Counted from the first letter of the stretch, positions 15,135 through 24,263 are shown. The stretch is 64,000 nucleotides of DNA from Clostridia bacterium (GCA_910574255.1 CAJTAK010000007.1:124001-188000); one strand, 5' to 3'. A program made the numbers and translations. Notes: a model not told the origin generated them from the letters alone.

Positions 15135-16691
15135 TTAAAAAAAGCGCCTTCCTATAAAGTAAAGAATCAAAACCGCCGCCACAACAAGAGCCTGTTTCAA
15201 AAGTAACTGTTCCGCTTTCTGGTCCCGTGCCTTTCGGCGTTCCTCGGCCTCCATCATAGCTCCCCATGGACTGTAGCGCTGCACTCGCAGGGTAATGCTC
15301 CTTCCCTCCCGGTCCAGAGCAGACAGAAAGTCCCTCCAATTTTCCTCCAGAAGCCGTGCGCCCTTTCGAAAGTCTTCTTCCAATGTCCGGCCGGACAGCA
15401 TCTGAAAAAAGCCGGCATTATCCGAATAAGCAGGCTGCTCCCTGTATGCGGCGTTTCCTCTCTTCTCTAAAAAGAGACGGTAAGCATAGGCCAGCCCTTC
15501 CTCCGCCGCTTTCTGCGGATCCTTTGTCTTTTCATAGATACCGGTGGTATAGTAGTAAGCCTCATAAGCGCCCCTTTGATTCAGGTAATAGTCTACCATC
15601 TGATTGATCAGGCTTTTCATAGGCACATCCATTGTCCCTGAGCGGCCTGTATCCGAGAGGTATACTTCTCCTTTTATGGCTGTAAGGGCCGCCAGATATC
15701 CGGCCGCCTCCTGATTCCCTCTTACACTCCCCATGCCGTCCAAAAGGCGGATACTCTCATTCAAGTGTCTGGCAAAGGCGTCCGCCCGCACAAGATCCCC
15801 GCCGCTGAAGATTCTGACTGCTCCGCTTCTGCTCTTATCCTCACTTAAAGCCTGACTCCGCCGGCTTATCTCCAACTCTCCTGACTTTTTCTGGGCTGCA
15901 AACTCCTGGCTGATTCGGACACTCTTTCCCCCGCAGGACTGATACACACTTCCCTCTTCTGCAAAGGTCCTTCCAACTGCACCGAAAGCAGATCCGGCGG
16001 CCGTCGAGATTCCGGCTTTCGCTCCGGACTGCCCTGCCAAAAAAAATCGTTCTGCCGCCTTTGGGGAAATATTTTCTCCTGTAACCCGTTTATACAGGCT
16101 ATAGCGAATCTGTCCTATGGTTTCTCTTGATCCCACTCGTTCTAAAAGTGCAATCAGATTCTTAAGCCTGACCTCCAAAACAAGATTCAGCTTCTCAGAA
16201 AGCACTGCATCCAGCCGCTCTCTCTGGACTATCTGATCCTGACCTGTAGTATGGGTCAGGATTGCTTCCAGCAAGGCAAGGTACAGCTTTGACAATTCTT
16301 CCAACTCTTTTGAGAGATTTCCCGAGGGTTTCGGATACCAGTTCAAGAGCTCCTCCCAAAGCTCCTGCTCCATTTCAAGAATCCACTTAAGATTTGCCTC
16401 CTGAAGAAGCTTCCCCTCCAGGCCAAACCATTTGCTCTGAGGGGAAAGCTCCGGTGTATCACGAGACTCTCTCTCCGTCTCTTTCTCTTTGGTTTCCTGA
16501 CGTTCCTCTTCCAGCTTTTCCCTGGCCTCTTCCGCCTGCTTTGCCGCCTGAGCCACCAGAACACGGCCGGCCTCCAACTCCATCATCTTCCTGGCGGCAC
16601 GTCCCTCCGCCCCTGTGGGCATAGGAAGAACATTACTTCCTGCACCCGCCGCTGTACCGTTGTTTGCATTTATTACGCTTACTTTCTCCAT
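15135..16691 (-). CDS. Unknown protein with charged coiled coil and C-terminal membrane anchor
   Basis: From the ATG at 16691 the product is about 518 residues (MEKVSVINANNGTAAG). Residues roughly 35-85 are a highly charged Glu/Arg coiled coil (KQAEEAREKLEEERQETKEK). Residues 100-230 are helical and Leu-rich. A further region contains LINQMVDYYLNQRGAYEAYY. The last 20 residues are a hydrophobic tail (ALVVAAVLILYFIGRRFF), so it is probably C-tail anchored in the membrane with the bulk cytoplasmic. I recognise no family. The frame is open to a TTG at 16745 without a ribosome binding site. Further upstream, in the same frame, an ATG with a strong AAGGAG is cut off by one TAA, so the start is uncertain. 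A sigma-28 promoter at 16824-16850 indicates a motility role. Confidence 0.7.
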   Translation of the reverse strand: MEKVSVINANNGTAAGAGSNVLPMPTGAEGRAARKMMELEAGRVLVAQAAKQAEEAREKLEEERQETKEKETERESRDTPELSPQSKWFGLEGKLLQEANLKWILEMEQELWEELLNWYPKPSGNLSKELEELSKLYLALLEAILTHTTGQDQIVQRERLDAVLSEKLNLVLEVRLKNLIALLERVGSRETIGQIRYSLYKRVTGENISPKAAERFFLAGQSGAKAGISTAAGSAFGAVGRTFAEEGSVYQSCGGKSVRISQEFAAQKKSGELEISRRSQALSEDKSRSGAVRIFSGGDLVRADAFARHLNESIRLLDGMGSVRGNQEAAGYLAALTAIKGEVYLSDTGRSGTMDVPMKSLINQMVDYYLNQRGAYEAYYYTTGIYEKTKDPQKAAEEGLAYAYRLFLEKRGNAAYREQPAYSDNAGFFQMLSGRTLEEDFRKGARLLEENWRDFLSALDREGRSITLRVQRYSPWGAMMEAEERRKARDQKAEQLLLKQALVVAAVLILYFIGRRFF

Positions 16692-16763
16692 ATTTCCCGC
16701 CCCATATTTTCCATAAGCCCCAAATATTATTTGCTTACCAGACAAATATTCTTTATGAAAAAT

Positions 16764-16802
16764 TTAACTTCTGAAGTAAATCATGCTTATGATTCGTGCC
16801 AT
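16764..16802 (-). CDS. 12-codon leader ORF, in frame with the next gene but ended by TAA
   Basis: AAGGAG 8 nt upstream of ATG at 16802 is the best ribosome binding site in this intergenic stretch. The ORF reads MARIISMIYFRS and stops at TAA (16764-16766). Without the stop, the same frame continues into the 15135-16691 protein. It may be a true leader peptide, or the original N-terminus separated by a nonsense mutation. Confidence 0.4.
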   Translation of the reverse strand: MARIISMIYFRS

Positions 16803-16823
16803 GTGTATTGCTCCTTTTATATA

Positions 16824-16850
16824 ATATCGGCTCAACTGCCTGCAGTATAA
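16824..16850 (-). promoter_or_regulatory. Sigma-28-type promoter
   Basis: Minus-strand TTAT (16847-16850), 15-nt spacer, GCCGATAT (16824-16831), a perfect eight-base -10. It drives the tail-anchored coiled-coil protein and its leader ORF. Confidence 0.7.
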
Positions 16851-16981
16851 GCCGCCTGTAGTATGTTAATATTGTCCATTTGAAACCGTTCGCAACCATT
16901 CAGTACAAATTGAAGCAGGGTCTGACCCAGCGAAGCGAGGTCACTTGCTGCCAAGAGCGTAAAAACAAGATTCAGGAGTGC
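16851..16981. other. Intergenic stretch without recognised gene
   Basis: Between the sigma-28 promoter and the chemoreceptor terminator. It holds a short perfect inverted repeat GGGTC-T-GACCC near 16918-16928 and an AGCGAAGCG segment, but no open frame of note and no match to the other repeats in the window. I assign no function. Confidence 0.4.
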
Positions 16982-17021
16982 AAAAAAGTCCCAGGAGTTC
17001 ATAAACTCCTGAGACTTTTAT
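16982..17021 (-). terminator. Terminator of the first chemoreceptor gene
   Basis: Minus-strand AAAAGTCTCAGGAGTT and AACTCCTGGGACTTTT form a long stem with a 4-nt loop followed by TTTTT, 38 bp after the stop at 17060. Confidence 0.9.
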
Positions 17022-17059
17022 TGTACTGCCATTAATTACCGGATATTACTGGCTTCATC

Positions 17060-18913
17060 TTAATACTTGCTGTTGTTATCTCCTGTGTAATAGGAGCTGT
17101 AACTCTCATGACCGGAAGAAGATGCGGGTGCAGCAGGCTCGGAATCATAGTCCAAATCCATAGCCACTACAGGCTCTTCCTCATAGGATGCAGATGCAGT
17201 AGAAACATCGGAACGAAGCTTAAAGCGTCTTACCTGGCTCTTCAGCATCTCTGCCTGGCTGGACAGCTCCTCGCTGGCTGCAGCGCTCTGCTCTGCTGTA
17301 GCAGAGTTAGTCTGTACTACGCTGGAGATCTGATCGATTCCCTGAGTTACTTCTTGGATCGCATTGGACTGCTCCGTAGTAGCCTGTGTAATCTTATCCA
17401 CAACATCTACCGCAACCTTGGTACTCTCTACTGTCATCACAAGGGCATTGGCTGTACTGTCGGCAATCTTCGTACCATTCTCCACTGCATGGATAGATTC
17501 CTCAATGAGAGCTGTGGTATTCTTAGCAGCTTCCGCACTCTTAGAAGCCAGGTTTCGTACTTCATCTGCCACAACCGCAAAGCCCTTACCAGCGCTTCCT
17601 GCGCGTGCAGCCTCTACAGCCGCATTAAGAGCCAGAATATTGGTCTGGAATGCAATATCCTCAATGGTCTTAATAATCTTGCCAATCTCGTTGGAACTCT
17701 GGCTAATCTCAGACATAGCTGCAATCATATCCTGCATTCTCTGGTTGGAAATGGTCAACTCCTCGCCTGCCTTGCCAACCTGCTCACTGGCAATCTGAGA
17801 GTTCTGTGCTGTCTGTACCACCTTCTGAGAAATCTCGTTGATAGATGCTGCCAGCTGCTGAATAGAACTTGCCTGCTCCGTAGCGCCTTGGGAAAGTGCC
17901 TGTGCACCGCTGGATACCTGATCGGAGCCGCTTGCCACCTGGTCGGAAGCCTCATTGATGCGACTCAAGGTTGTACTCAAATTGGAAGTCATCTTCCGGA
18001 TAGAAACTAAAAGTGGTGCAAAATCACCAACATAGTATTCCTCTGCTGCTGTGCGGATATTGAAATTACCTTTCGCCATCTCTGCCATGAGACGGTTCAA
18101 ATCCGTAATCATGGCATCCAATGCCTTAAAAGTTACCCTGAAGCTGTCCACCAAAACGCCGATCTCATCCTTACCTGTATAGGTCAGATCATTCTTAACC
18201 AGACCCTTGGAGAGATTCTGAGCTGCCTCTTCCACCTCTGCAATAGGTCTTACAATGGAAGCCGTTACCTGAATGCAGATAACAAATGCAAGAATCACTG
18301 CCACCACCAGCAGGACGACAACGATAATCATATCCTGATTGGTGGACTTCACACTCTCATCCAGTGTCTCGTCCTGAAGAACTGCCGTGGCATCATCAAG
18401 AACCATAGCCTGTGCAACCAGTGCATCCAAAGTTGGTGTGCATTCCTCTACCAGAATCCGCTCGGACTCTGTCATACCCGTGGTATTGGAATTGCCTGCT
18501 GCCGCCTCGGATCTTAGACTCTCCTCTACTCTTCCGCCGATAGCAATCCACTGCTCCATCAGCGTGGAATATGTATTGACCTCACCTGCGTCCAGAATAT
18601 TCATCGCTTTCAATTCCTCAATATCGGAACGGATGGATACAATAAGCTCATCTACACGCTTTGCATTGCTCTCCAAGGTTGCGCTGTCCTTTGAAATCGC
18701 CATATCACGCAGATACCGGGCCGCCGTGTTGGTGCTCATACGGCTGTTGCGTACCAGACTTCTGGCTGTCATGGCACCGTTCGAAAAGTCATGGAGATTC
18801 TGGTTGGCCGCATTCAGTTTTGAAATAGCGGTCACTGAAATGATAACCGTCAATACCAGAACAATCGCATAACTTACCAATAATCTGCTTCTGATTTTCA
18901 AGTTCTTTAACAT
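17060..18913 (-). CDS. Methyl-accepting chemotaxis protein
   Basis: A 617-residue transmembrane chemoreceptor. TM1 is about residues 11-30 (LVSYAIVLVLTVIISVTAI), the extracellular part (about 31-195) is helical and of four-helix-bundle type, TM2 is about 196-216 (IIVVVLLVVAVILAFVICI), followed by HAMP (VRPIAEVEEAAQNLSKG) and the cytoplasmic signalling helix. The hairpin tip is [20 protein letters not shown] with the highly conserved EAARAG and [20 protein letters not shown]. The C-terminal 40 residues are a flexible acidic tail; no CheR-tethering pentapeptide is obvious. AAGGGG precedes the ATG. The ligand cannot be predicted. A sigma-A-like promoter is at 18970-18998. Confidence 0.95.
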   Translation of the reverse strand: MLKNLKIRSRLLVSYAIVLVLTVIISVTAISKLNAANQNLHDFSNGAMTARSLVRNSRMSTNTAARYLRDMAISKDSATLESNAKRVDELIVSIRSDIEELKAMNILDAGEVNTYSTLMEQWIAIGGRVEESLRSEAAAGNSNTTGMTESERILVEECTPTLDALVAQAMVLDDATAVLQDETLDESVKSTNQDMIIVVVLLVVAVILAFVICIQVTASIVRPIAEVEEAAQNLSKGLVKNDLTYTGKDEIGVLVDSFRVTFKALDAMITDLNRLMAEMAKGNFNIRTAAEEYYVGDFAPLLVSIRKMTSNLSTTLSRINEASDQVASGSDQVSSGAQALSQGATEQASSIQQLAASINEISQKVVQTAQNSQIASEQVGKAGEELTISNQRMQDMIAAMSEISQSSNEIGKIIKTIEDIAFQTNILALNAAVEAARAGSAGKGFAVVADEVRNLASKSAEAAKNTTALIEESIHAVENGTKIADSTANALVMTVESTKVAVDVVDKITQATTEQSNAIQEVTQGIDQISSVVQTNSATAEQSAAASEELSSQAEMLKSQVRRFKLRSDVSTASASYEEEPVVAMDLDYDSEPAAPASSSGHESYSSYYTGDNNSKY

Positions 18914-18969
18914 GTCTTTCCCCTTCTTTTCCTCTTTATTGTGCAGTATTAGTAATTCTCACTTTCTTT

Positions 18970-18998
18970 ATCATACTGCTAATTTGCTCTGTTGTCCA
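18970..18998 (-). promoter_or_regulatory. Putative sigma-A promoter of the first chemoreceptor gene
   Basis: Minus-strand TGGACA (18993-18998), 17-nt spacer, TATGAT (18970-18975), five of six matches in each box. Confidence 0.6.
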
Positions 18999-19021
18999 CA
19001 GAAAACAAAAATTTTTTATAA

Positions 19022-20692
19022 CTAATCTCTCCTTAAGGTAAACCGGCCTGTAAGCTCTTTGAGCATCTGAGACTGGCTGGACAACTCCTCGCTTGCCGCC
19101 GCACTCTCTTGAGCTGTTGCAGAGTTAGTCTGAACCACACTGGAGATCTGATCCATGCCCTGAGTAATCTCCTGAATGGATGTAGCCTGCTGCTCCGCCG
19201 CCCGGGTAATCTTCTCTACCAGCTCCACCGCATTCTTGGTGCTCTCCACCGTGGACAGAAGCGCTTCCGCCGTACTGCCTGCAATCTTTGTGCCGTTGTC
19301 CACGGCCTGCATGGATCCCTCAATGAGATGAGTTGTATTCCGCGCCGCCTCCGCACTCTTGGATGCCAAATTACGCACCTCATCAGCCACAACAGCAAAG
19401 CCCTTGCCGGCGCTTCCTGCTCTTGCTGCCTCTACTGCAGCATTCAGAGCCAGAATATTGGTCTGGAATGCAATGTCCTCGATGGTCTTGATGATCTTGC
19501 CGATCTCGCCGGACCTATCACTGATCTCGGACATGGCCCCAATCATTTCCTCCATCTTCTGGTTGGAAATCTGAAGATCCGATCCTGCATTCTCTACCTG
19601 CTGGCTTGCCATCTTTGCATTTTCGGAGGTCTGCTTAACCTGATCGGAAATATCATTGATGGATGCCGCAAGCTGCTCCACGGCGCTTGCCTGCTCTGTT
19701 GCGCCCTGGGAAAGTCCCTGGGCGCCGCTGGATACCTGATCCGAACCGCTTGCCACCTGATCACTTGCCTCATTGATCCGATACAGGGTTGTACTCACAT
19801 TCCGGTTCATCTCACGAATAGCCGACAAAATAGGATGAAAATCACCCACATAGAAATTCTCCGCTTTGGTACGGATATCAAAGTTGCCCCTTGCCATCTC
19901 GTTCATCAGATAGGAAATATCCTGGATAACCGCAGAAAGCACCTCACTGGTCTTGCGGAAGCTGTCCGCTAAAACGCCCAACTCATCCCTGGATTCATAA
20001 GTAATATGATTTTCAATATTACCGGTGGAAATAGCCTTTGCCGTCTCCTCCAGCTCATAAATAGGCTGGGTCAATCCCTTAATCAGAATCATTATAATTC
20101 CAACTGCAATGAGCACAGCCAAAACTAGCAGGCCCAAAATAAATAACGATGCGTTGTTGGTGGTTCTATTGACAGATCCGTTCATATCTTCGGCTGCTTG
20201 ATTAGCCTCCTTATAAATGGCCTCTGCTGCCGCAGAACTCTCATCAAAAACCTGGGAGAAATCTCCTGTGAGCACAGCCCTGGCTTCCTCCCAGTTTCCC
20301 TGTCCCATCAGTTCAATAATCTGCCCGATAAGCGCCTGTGCTTCGCCGCTGTCATTCAGCAGCTTCTGTATGGAACTGCTGGAGAAACCGGACATCTCCT
20401 GGAGCTTATTTAAGCCCGCAACTACCTCCGCAGCGCTTGCATTGATCCGAGCCTCATATTTCGCCAGATCCTCTTCTACCAGAGCCGCATTTAAGCTTCC
20501 CCATACATTGTACATCTTCTCGGCAATGTTCATGCCTTCCGCAGCTGCCACAAAGGGTCCTTCGTACACCTCATGTGATTTATCTCCGATTGAGCGCAGG
20601 GCTGATATAGAGAGTATCACCAGAATGATGCTGATCAGCAAAATCGTGCCGAAAGAAACGATCAGCTTTTGTGAAATCTTTAAGTTTTTCAT
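19022..20692 (-). CDS. Methyl-accepting chemotaxis protein
   Basis: A 556-residue chemoreceptor close to its downstream neighbour in the signalling domain but with a different extracellular part. TM1 about 10-30 ([20 protein letters not shown]), helical ligand domain about 35-175, TM2 about 180-203 ([20 protein letters not shown]), HAMP ([19 protein letters not shown]), then the signalling domain with [20 protein letters not shown] and [20 protein letters not shown]. It ends shortly after the methylation helix ([11 protein letters not shown]), without a tail. The start lies 25 bp after the nucleotidyltransferase-fold gene, so the two are probably cotranscribed. The two chemoreceptors look like an old tandem duplication with diverged sensing domains. 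Confidence 0.95.
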   Translation of the reverse strand: MKNLKISQKLIVSFGTILLISIILVILSISALRSIGDKSHEVYEGPFVAAAEGMNIAEKMYNVWGSLNAALVEEDLAKYEARINASAAEVVAGLNKLQEMSGFSSSSIQKLLNDSGEAQALIGQIIELMGQGNWEEARAVLTGDFSQVFDESSAAAEAIYKEANQAAEDMNGSVNRTTNNASLFILGLLVLAVLIAVGIIMILIKGLTQPIYELEETAKAISTGNIENHITYESRDELGVLADSFRKTSEVLSAVIQDISYLMNEMARGNFDIRTKAENFYVGDFHPILSAIREMNRNVSTTLYRINEASDQVASGSDQVSSGAQGLSQGATEQASAVEQLAASINDISDQVKQTSENAKMASQQVENAGSDLQISNQKMEEMIGAMSEISDRSGEIGKIIKTIEDIAFQTNILALNAAVEAARAGSAGKGFAVVADEVRNLASKSAEAARNTTHLIEGSMQAVDNGTKIAGSTAEALLSTVESTKNAVELVEKITRAAEQQATSIQEITQGMDQISSVVQTNSATAQESAAASEELSSQSQMLKELTGRFTLRRD

Positions 20693-20717
20693 TTTTTTAC
20701 TCCATCCTTATATTTTT

Positions 20718-21920
20718 TCATTTTCTTTTTTGTAAATCCAGCATTTCTTTTTCCTGGCTTTTCTTCGGCACAAACTTCTCTTTGAGCCAGTCACGCTTTC
20801 CGGCAAAAAACTGCTTTGCTTTGGACGACCAGATTCTCCACAACCGAATCAGGCAGCAGACCATATACAGCCATGAATGCTTTTTTAGAACAGGAAACAA
20901 GCCTTCCATATATTCCTTTGGAGGAAACAAAGCCTCCCTTTCCCTGTTCATCCATTCCTTTTTTCTGTCTCTTTTATAAAAATCTGCCACATCCTGAAGC
21001 AGTGGGAGAATCTTCCCGCTTAGCTGCCTGCCCTGCTCTCCTCTTGACAGGATATAAGCCTCCATAGCATTGTAAATCTCCATCTCGTCACTGATCTCAT
21101 TTTGAAACCAGATATCTCCCAGCTTCAACATATACTCTGAAAATTCCAGTATCTTATACCGTTTCAATATTTTGTCCACATAAGGCCAGTTTAATTCTTC
21201 CTTATGCTGCTTCTCATACAGCCAAAAATCCAGCACCGTCCGAATAGTCGCCCTGCCCAGACCGTATAGATTAGCGGCCCTGCCTGCCATATAAATATAG
21301 GCTTCTTCCTTATCAAAGGACCTAAAGTAACGATATCCCTTTATTTTAGAATACATACGTACAGGTGAGTCAAAAAAACGCTCCAGCTTTTTGTTGACAA
21401 ACTTTATTTTCTCATAAAACATAACATAGACACCCGGAATCTTATAATACAGAATTCCGTCGTCTTCTCTGTTTTCCTGAGACTCATAATCCATGCTCCG
21501 CATAAGTGTATCAATACGAAGCAGATCTCCCTGAGAAACAAGGATACGGATATAATCCATCCTCCGCATTTCTTTTTGAGGATATAATTCTCTTAAGTTT
21601 GTTCCCTCCAGAATCAGAAAATGAATCTTTTTATGCTCCAGCTGCCAAATCAGCACTTTCTCTGCGCTCTGATAACCGGATACATTCTTAAGCTCCCTCT
21701 GATAGCTTTCATAAAAAAGAGCCTTGGTTTCTTTCTCTGTCTCCACACCCAGTCCCAGCACACCCAGCCAGCACAGGTTCGCCACCTGATTGGTATCCGC
21801 CAGACGATAGATCGTCCTCCAAGGCATCAGACTGTTAGACATAATAGGAACCTTCTTTTGATTTAGGACTGCCGATACCAGCAAAAGCAGATATCGGCGC
21901 TCTTGCTGCAATACATTCAT
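20718..21920 (-). CDS. Nucleotidyltransferase-fold protein (NTP_transf_5 type), active site apparently lost
   Basis: A 400-residue protein resembling the uncharacterised nucleotidyltransferase family (PF14907) in LIWQLEHKKIHFLILEGTNL followed by RELYPQKEMRRMDYIRILV. In active members the equivalent segment reads R.MGDIDLLV and supplies two metal-binding Asp; here it is MDYIRILV, so both are missing. The downstream helical region (YIYMAGRAANLYGLGRATIR) is retained. The C-terminus is rich in Lys/Arg/Trp. The start is the ATG at 21920 (AGAGG upstream), after a TTG that extends the frame by one codon. It sits in the flagellar island, 25 bp ahead of a chemoreceptor. Function unknown; a structural or binding role is more likely than catalysis. 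Confidence 0.65.
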   Translation of the reverse strand: MNVLQQERRYLLLLVSAVLNQKKVPIMSNSLMPWRTIYRLADTNQVANLCWLGVLGLGVETEKETKALFYESYQRELKNVSGYQSAEKVLIWQLEHKKIHFLILEGTNLRELYPQKEMRRMDYIRILVSQGDLLRIDTLMRSMDYESQENREDDGILYYKIPGVYVMFYEKIKFVNKKLERFFDSPVRMYSKIKGYRYFRSFDKEEAYIYMAGRAANLYGLGRATIRTVLDFWLYEKQHKEELNWPYVDKILKRYKILEFSEYMLKLGDIWFQNEISDEMEIYNAMEAYILSRGEQGRQLSGKILPLLQDVADFYKRDRKKEWMNREREALFPPKEYMEGLFPVLKKHSWLYMVCCLIRLWRIWSSKAKQFFAGKRDWLKEKFVPKKSQEKEMLDLQKRK

Positions 21921-21987
21921 CAAAGGAACCTCTTTCTTCCTAATAAAGAATCCATAATTCCTGTGCCCCAGGCATCCCTATGGCACA

Positions 21988-22020
21988 AGAAGAAAGGCCG
22001 CTTTCCCGGCCCTCTTCTTT
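21988..22020 (-). terminator. Terminator of the short FliD paralogue gene
   Basis: GAAGAGGGCCG and CGGCCTTTCTTC on the minus strand, 6-nt loop, directly at the stop codon of the upstream gene. T content after it is modest (TTCTTCTTG). Confidence 0.75.
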
Positions 22021-23324
22021 TATACGAAATAATCCATCATCAGCCCAAGGGCCATATAATTACTCAGATTATAAGCGCCTGATTTCGAAAATGTATTCAT
22101 AAACTGATAGCTGTCCGCAGCCCAGCTCTCCTCTGTCTGCCGCATGTTCTGCACAAGCTGGGCGGAATTGGTCCGCATAGCCGCCGAACCTCTGTCAAAG
22201 GCTGCCTGCGCAATGCCGTTCCTTCCGGAAATGACATCCCTTACCAGATTTGGTTCCTTCTTCATGTTAGCTGCCAGAGTCTCCTTGTCAAAGGAAAGAG
22301 TGCCGTCCTTATTCATTGTAATTCCGGCCTTTTCCAAAGACTGTTCCGAGCCAAGGCTTCTCACCATATTCCGGAGCTGCATATTGACTGCAGAACCCTT
22401 GCCCGTGTTGCTTCCAAGAAATTCCACTGCTTTATTATAACTCTTTACCAAATCACTGACAGCAGATGCAATCTTTTCATTGTCCTGCTGGGCCGAAATG
22501 ACTGCCTTACCCTCACTCATAAGGGACGCTTTCACCCTTCCCATATCTAAGGAAACCTCATTGGCAGAAGATACATAATTCCGGCTTACGCCATTCTGTG
22601 TCACGGAATAATTGGCATTCTGAGCCGCCTGCACCGTATCACTCAAGCCTTCGGCAATTCCTGTATTCCCATTAACCTGAAACGTATTGCCCTCGCCTGT
22701 ATTTTTTCCTGTTATTCGAAGTGATGCTTTGCCGTCCTTCATCTCAACGCTGGCTTCGACACCGCTTTTTGCCCGATTAATCTGGCTGGCCGCTTCCTCC
22801 AGCATCTCCTGATTGGTTCGCAGGCTCCCGTTACTCTTACGGGCATCAACCTTAACCGACGCATATGACACGCCCCCCGATGCACTCTCAGAGCGAATGC
22901 TGAAATCCATGCCGGAGGATGCTTTCTCCAAAGCATTGACACCCTTGCTTTCATTCATCTGAGCCTTCGCCACCTGAGTTATATCAAGCGTCAGTTCCTG
23001 TCCTGAACGAACACCGCCAAACCGCTCCTCCGCTATTGCAACTGTCTCGTCGGAACTCCCAAGCTTCAAAGCATTCGCCGCGCCGGAGGAATTCGACTCC
23101 CTCAGTGTATTGGCTGACTGCATCAGATCCGACATAGTCGTATTGTAACTCTTCAAAAAATCCAAACTGGAATCCTTGTAGGAGCTGTTAACACGCTGCA
23201 CCGGAGAAACAGCCTGCCGATTCGAATGATAATTCTGCAGTGCCTGCTGCAACCGCAACTGATTGATGGAAGATGTATAGTTCATGTAGCTAACCATTGA
23301 AGAACTGATTCTTCCAACTGACAT
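22020..23324 (-). CDS. Short FliD-like (flagellar hook-associated protein 2) paralogue
   Basis: A 434-residue protein with FliD-family C-terminal features: IASAVSDLVKSYNKAVEFLG, LEKAGITMNKDGTLSFDKET and VRDVISGRNGIAQAAFDRGS, matching the VSDMV..YN and G..... DGKLTFDESKF pattern of the full FliD encoded at 25178-27859. The FliD N-terminal motif GLASGLD is absent; it starts MSVGRISSSMVSYMNYTSS instead. No signal peptide, as expected for flagellar type III export. It may be an alternative cap or a filament-associated adhesin. It has its own sigma-28-type promoter (23411-23437) and a terminator. Confidence 0.75.
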   Translation of the reverse strand: MSVGRISSSMVSYMNYTSSINQLRLQQALQNYHSNRQAVSPVQRVNSSYKDSSLDFLKSYNTTMSDLMQSANTLRESNSSGAANALKLGSSDETVAIAEERFGGVRSGQELTLDITQVAKAQMNESKGVNALEKASSGMDFSIRSESASGGVSYASVKVDARKSNGSLRTNQEMLEEAASQINRAKSGVEASVEMKDGKASLRITGKNTGEGNTFQVNGNTGIAEGLSDTVQAAQNANYSVTQNGVSRNYVSSANEVSLDMGRVKASLMSEGKAVISAQQDNEKIASAVSDLVKSYNKAVEFLGSNTGKGSAVNMQLRNMVRSLGSEQSLEKAGITMNKDGTLSFDKETLAANMKKEPNLVRDVISGRNGIAQAAFDRGSAAMRTNSAQLVQNMRQTEESWAADSYQFMNTFSKSGAYNLSNYMALGLMMDYFV

Positions 23325-23410
23325 ATCCTTTGCCCCCTTCCTAAATCTATCTCCAAAATATGGAAGCTATATTTGAAAAATATCCATATCACTAGATACT
23401 CCTATATTAT

Positions 23411-23437
23411 ATATCGGTTCTAAAGTAATATAAATAA
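23411..23437 (-). promoter_or_regulatory. Sigma-28-type promoter
   Basis: Minus-strand TTAT (23434-23437), 15-nt spacer, ACCGATAT (23411-23418), seven of eight -10 matches. It lies about 85 bp upstream of the short FliD paralogue and just outside the end of the ATPase gene. Confidence 0.6.
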
Positions 23438-23446
23438 CTAAAATAA

Positions 23447-24211
23447 TCAAAAATCATATTTTTTTCTCTGTTTTTTTTTCTCACGGAGCTGCTGTACCCT
23501 GCGTTCCTCGAAAATATCCAGTGCCTTTGAACTGTAACCTGCATTCTTTTCATCCGAAACCAGCATGCCCTCCACCAATGTCAGTACACGCTTATGCATA
23601 ATATTCACCAGTTCTACCGAATGGCTGCTGGCAATCACAGTAATTCCCTGATGGTTCACATCATTGATAAGATTCATCATATCCCAGGCTGAATCCGGAT
23701 CCAGATTGGCTGTGGGCTCATCTGCCAGAAGAATCTCCGGCTCTGTCAGCAAGGCTCTGGCCAAAAGCACCCGGGCTTCCTCCCCCACGGACAATTCCTG
23801 TGGATAGCGCTCCGCCATGTGGATCATACCCACTCTGCCCAATGCTTCCATAATCCGCCTTTTGCTTCCCCTATGTGAAACTCCGCAGGATCGCATAACA
23901 AGAAGGAGATTATCATACACATTCCTGTCACGAAGACAACGCATATCTGCCTGCACAATTCCAAACTTTCTCCGAAAATAAGGCAGTTCCTTCCTTTTTA
24001 AAAGGCTGATATCCTTCTGTTCCACGAAGATCCTTCCGCTGCTTGCTTCCTCCTGCCTGCTCAAAAGCTTCAGTATGCTTGACTTTCCCACGCCGCTTTT
24101 CCCGATTAAAAATACAAATTCACCCTTTTCAATCTGAAAGGATATCTCATCTAATACCAGTTCATCCGGCTCAAATATCTTGGTTACATGGTCAAACACA
24201 ATCTGGGCCAT
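23447..24211 (-). CDS. Orphan FtsE-like ABC ATPase in the flagellar island
   Basis: A 254-residue ATP-binding cassette. Walker A is LIGKSGVGKSSILKLL, Walker B ILLADEPTANLDPDSAW, the H-loop is VIASSHS, and the overall sequence is closest to FtsE (YFRRKFGIVQ, VYDNLLLVMRSCG). The signature motif is LSVGEEARVLLARALL instead of LSGGQ or LSGGEQQR, with Val for the second Ser-flanking Gly. The Q-loop region reads FGIVQADMRCL. The C-terminus is strongly basic (REKKKQRKKYDF). No FtsX-like permease gene adjoins it. AGGAG precedes the ATG. Placement between FliD-type genes suggests a dedicated role in flagellar assembly or placement, not cell division; that is inference. Confidence 0.85.
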   Translation of the reverse strand: MAQIVFDHVTKIFEPDELVLDEISFQIEKGEFVFLIGKSGVGKSSILKLLSRQEEASSGRIFVEQKDISLLKRKELPYFRRKFGIVQADMRCLRDRNVYDNLLLVMRSCGVSHRGSKRRIMEALGRVGMIHMAERYPQELSVGEEARVLLARALLTEPEILLADEPTANLDPDSAWDMMNLINDVNHQGITVIASSHSVELVNIMHKRVLTLVEGMLVSDEKNAGYSSKALDIFEERRVQQLREKKKQRKKYDF

Positions 24212-24263
24212 AGAATCTCCTCACTCTTTCCTGCTTTCCTATAAAATTTTACAACACTTCTGC

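Noticed and set aside
17060..20692. Chemoreceptor pair as a recent duplication or assembly artefact
   Set aside because: Only the signalling domains are similar; extracellular parts and the C-terminal tails differ clearly.
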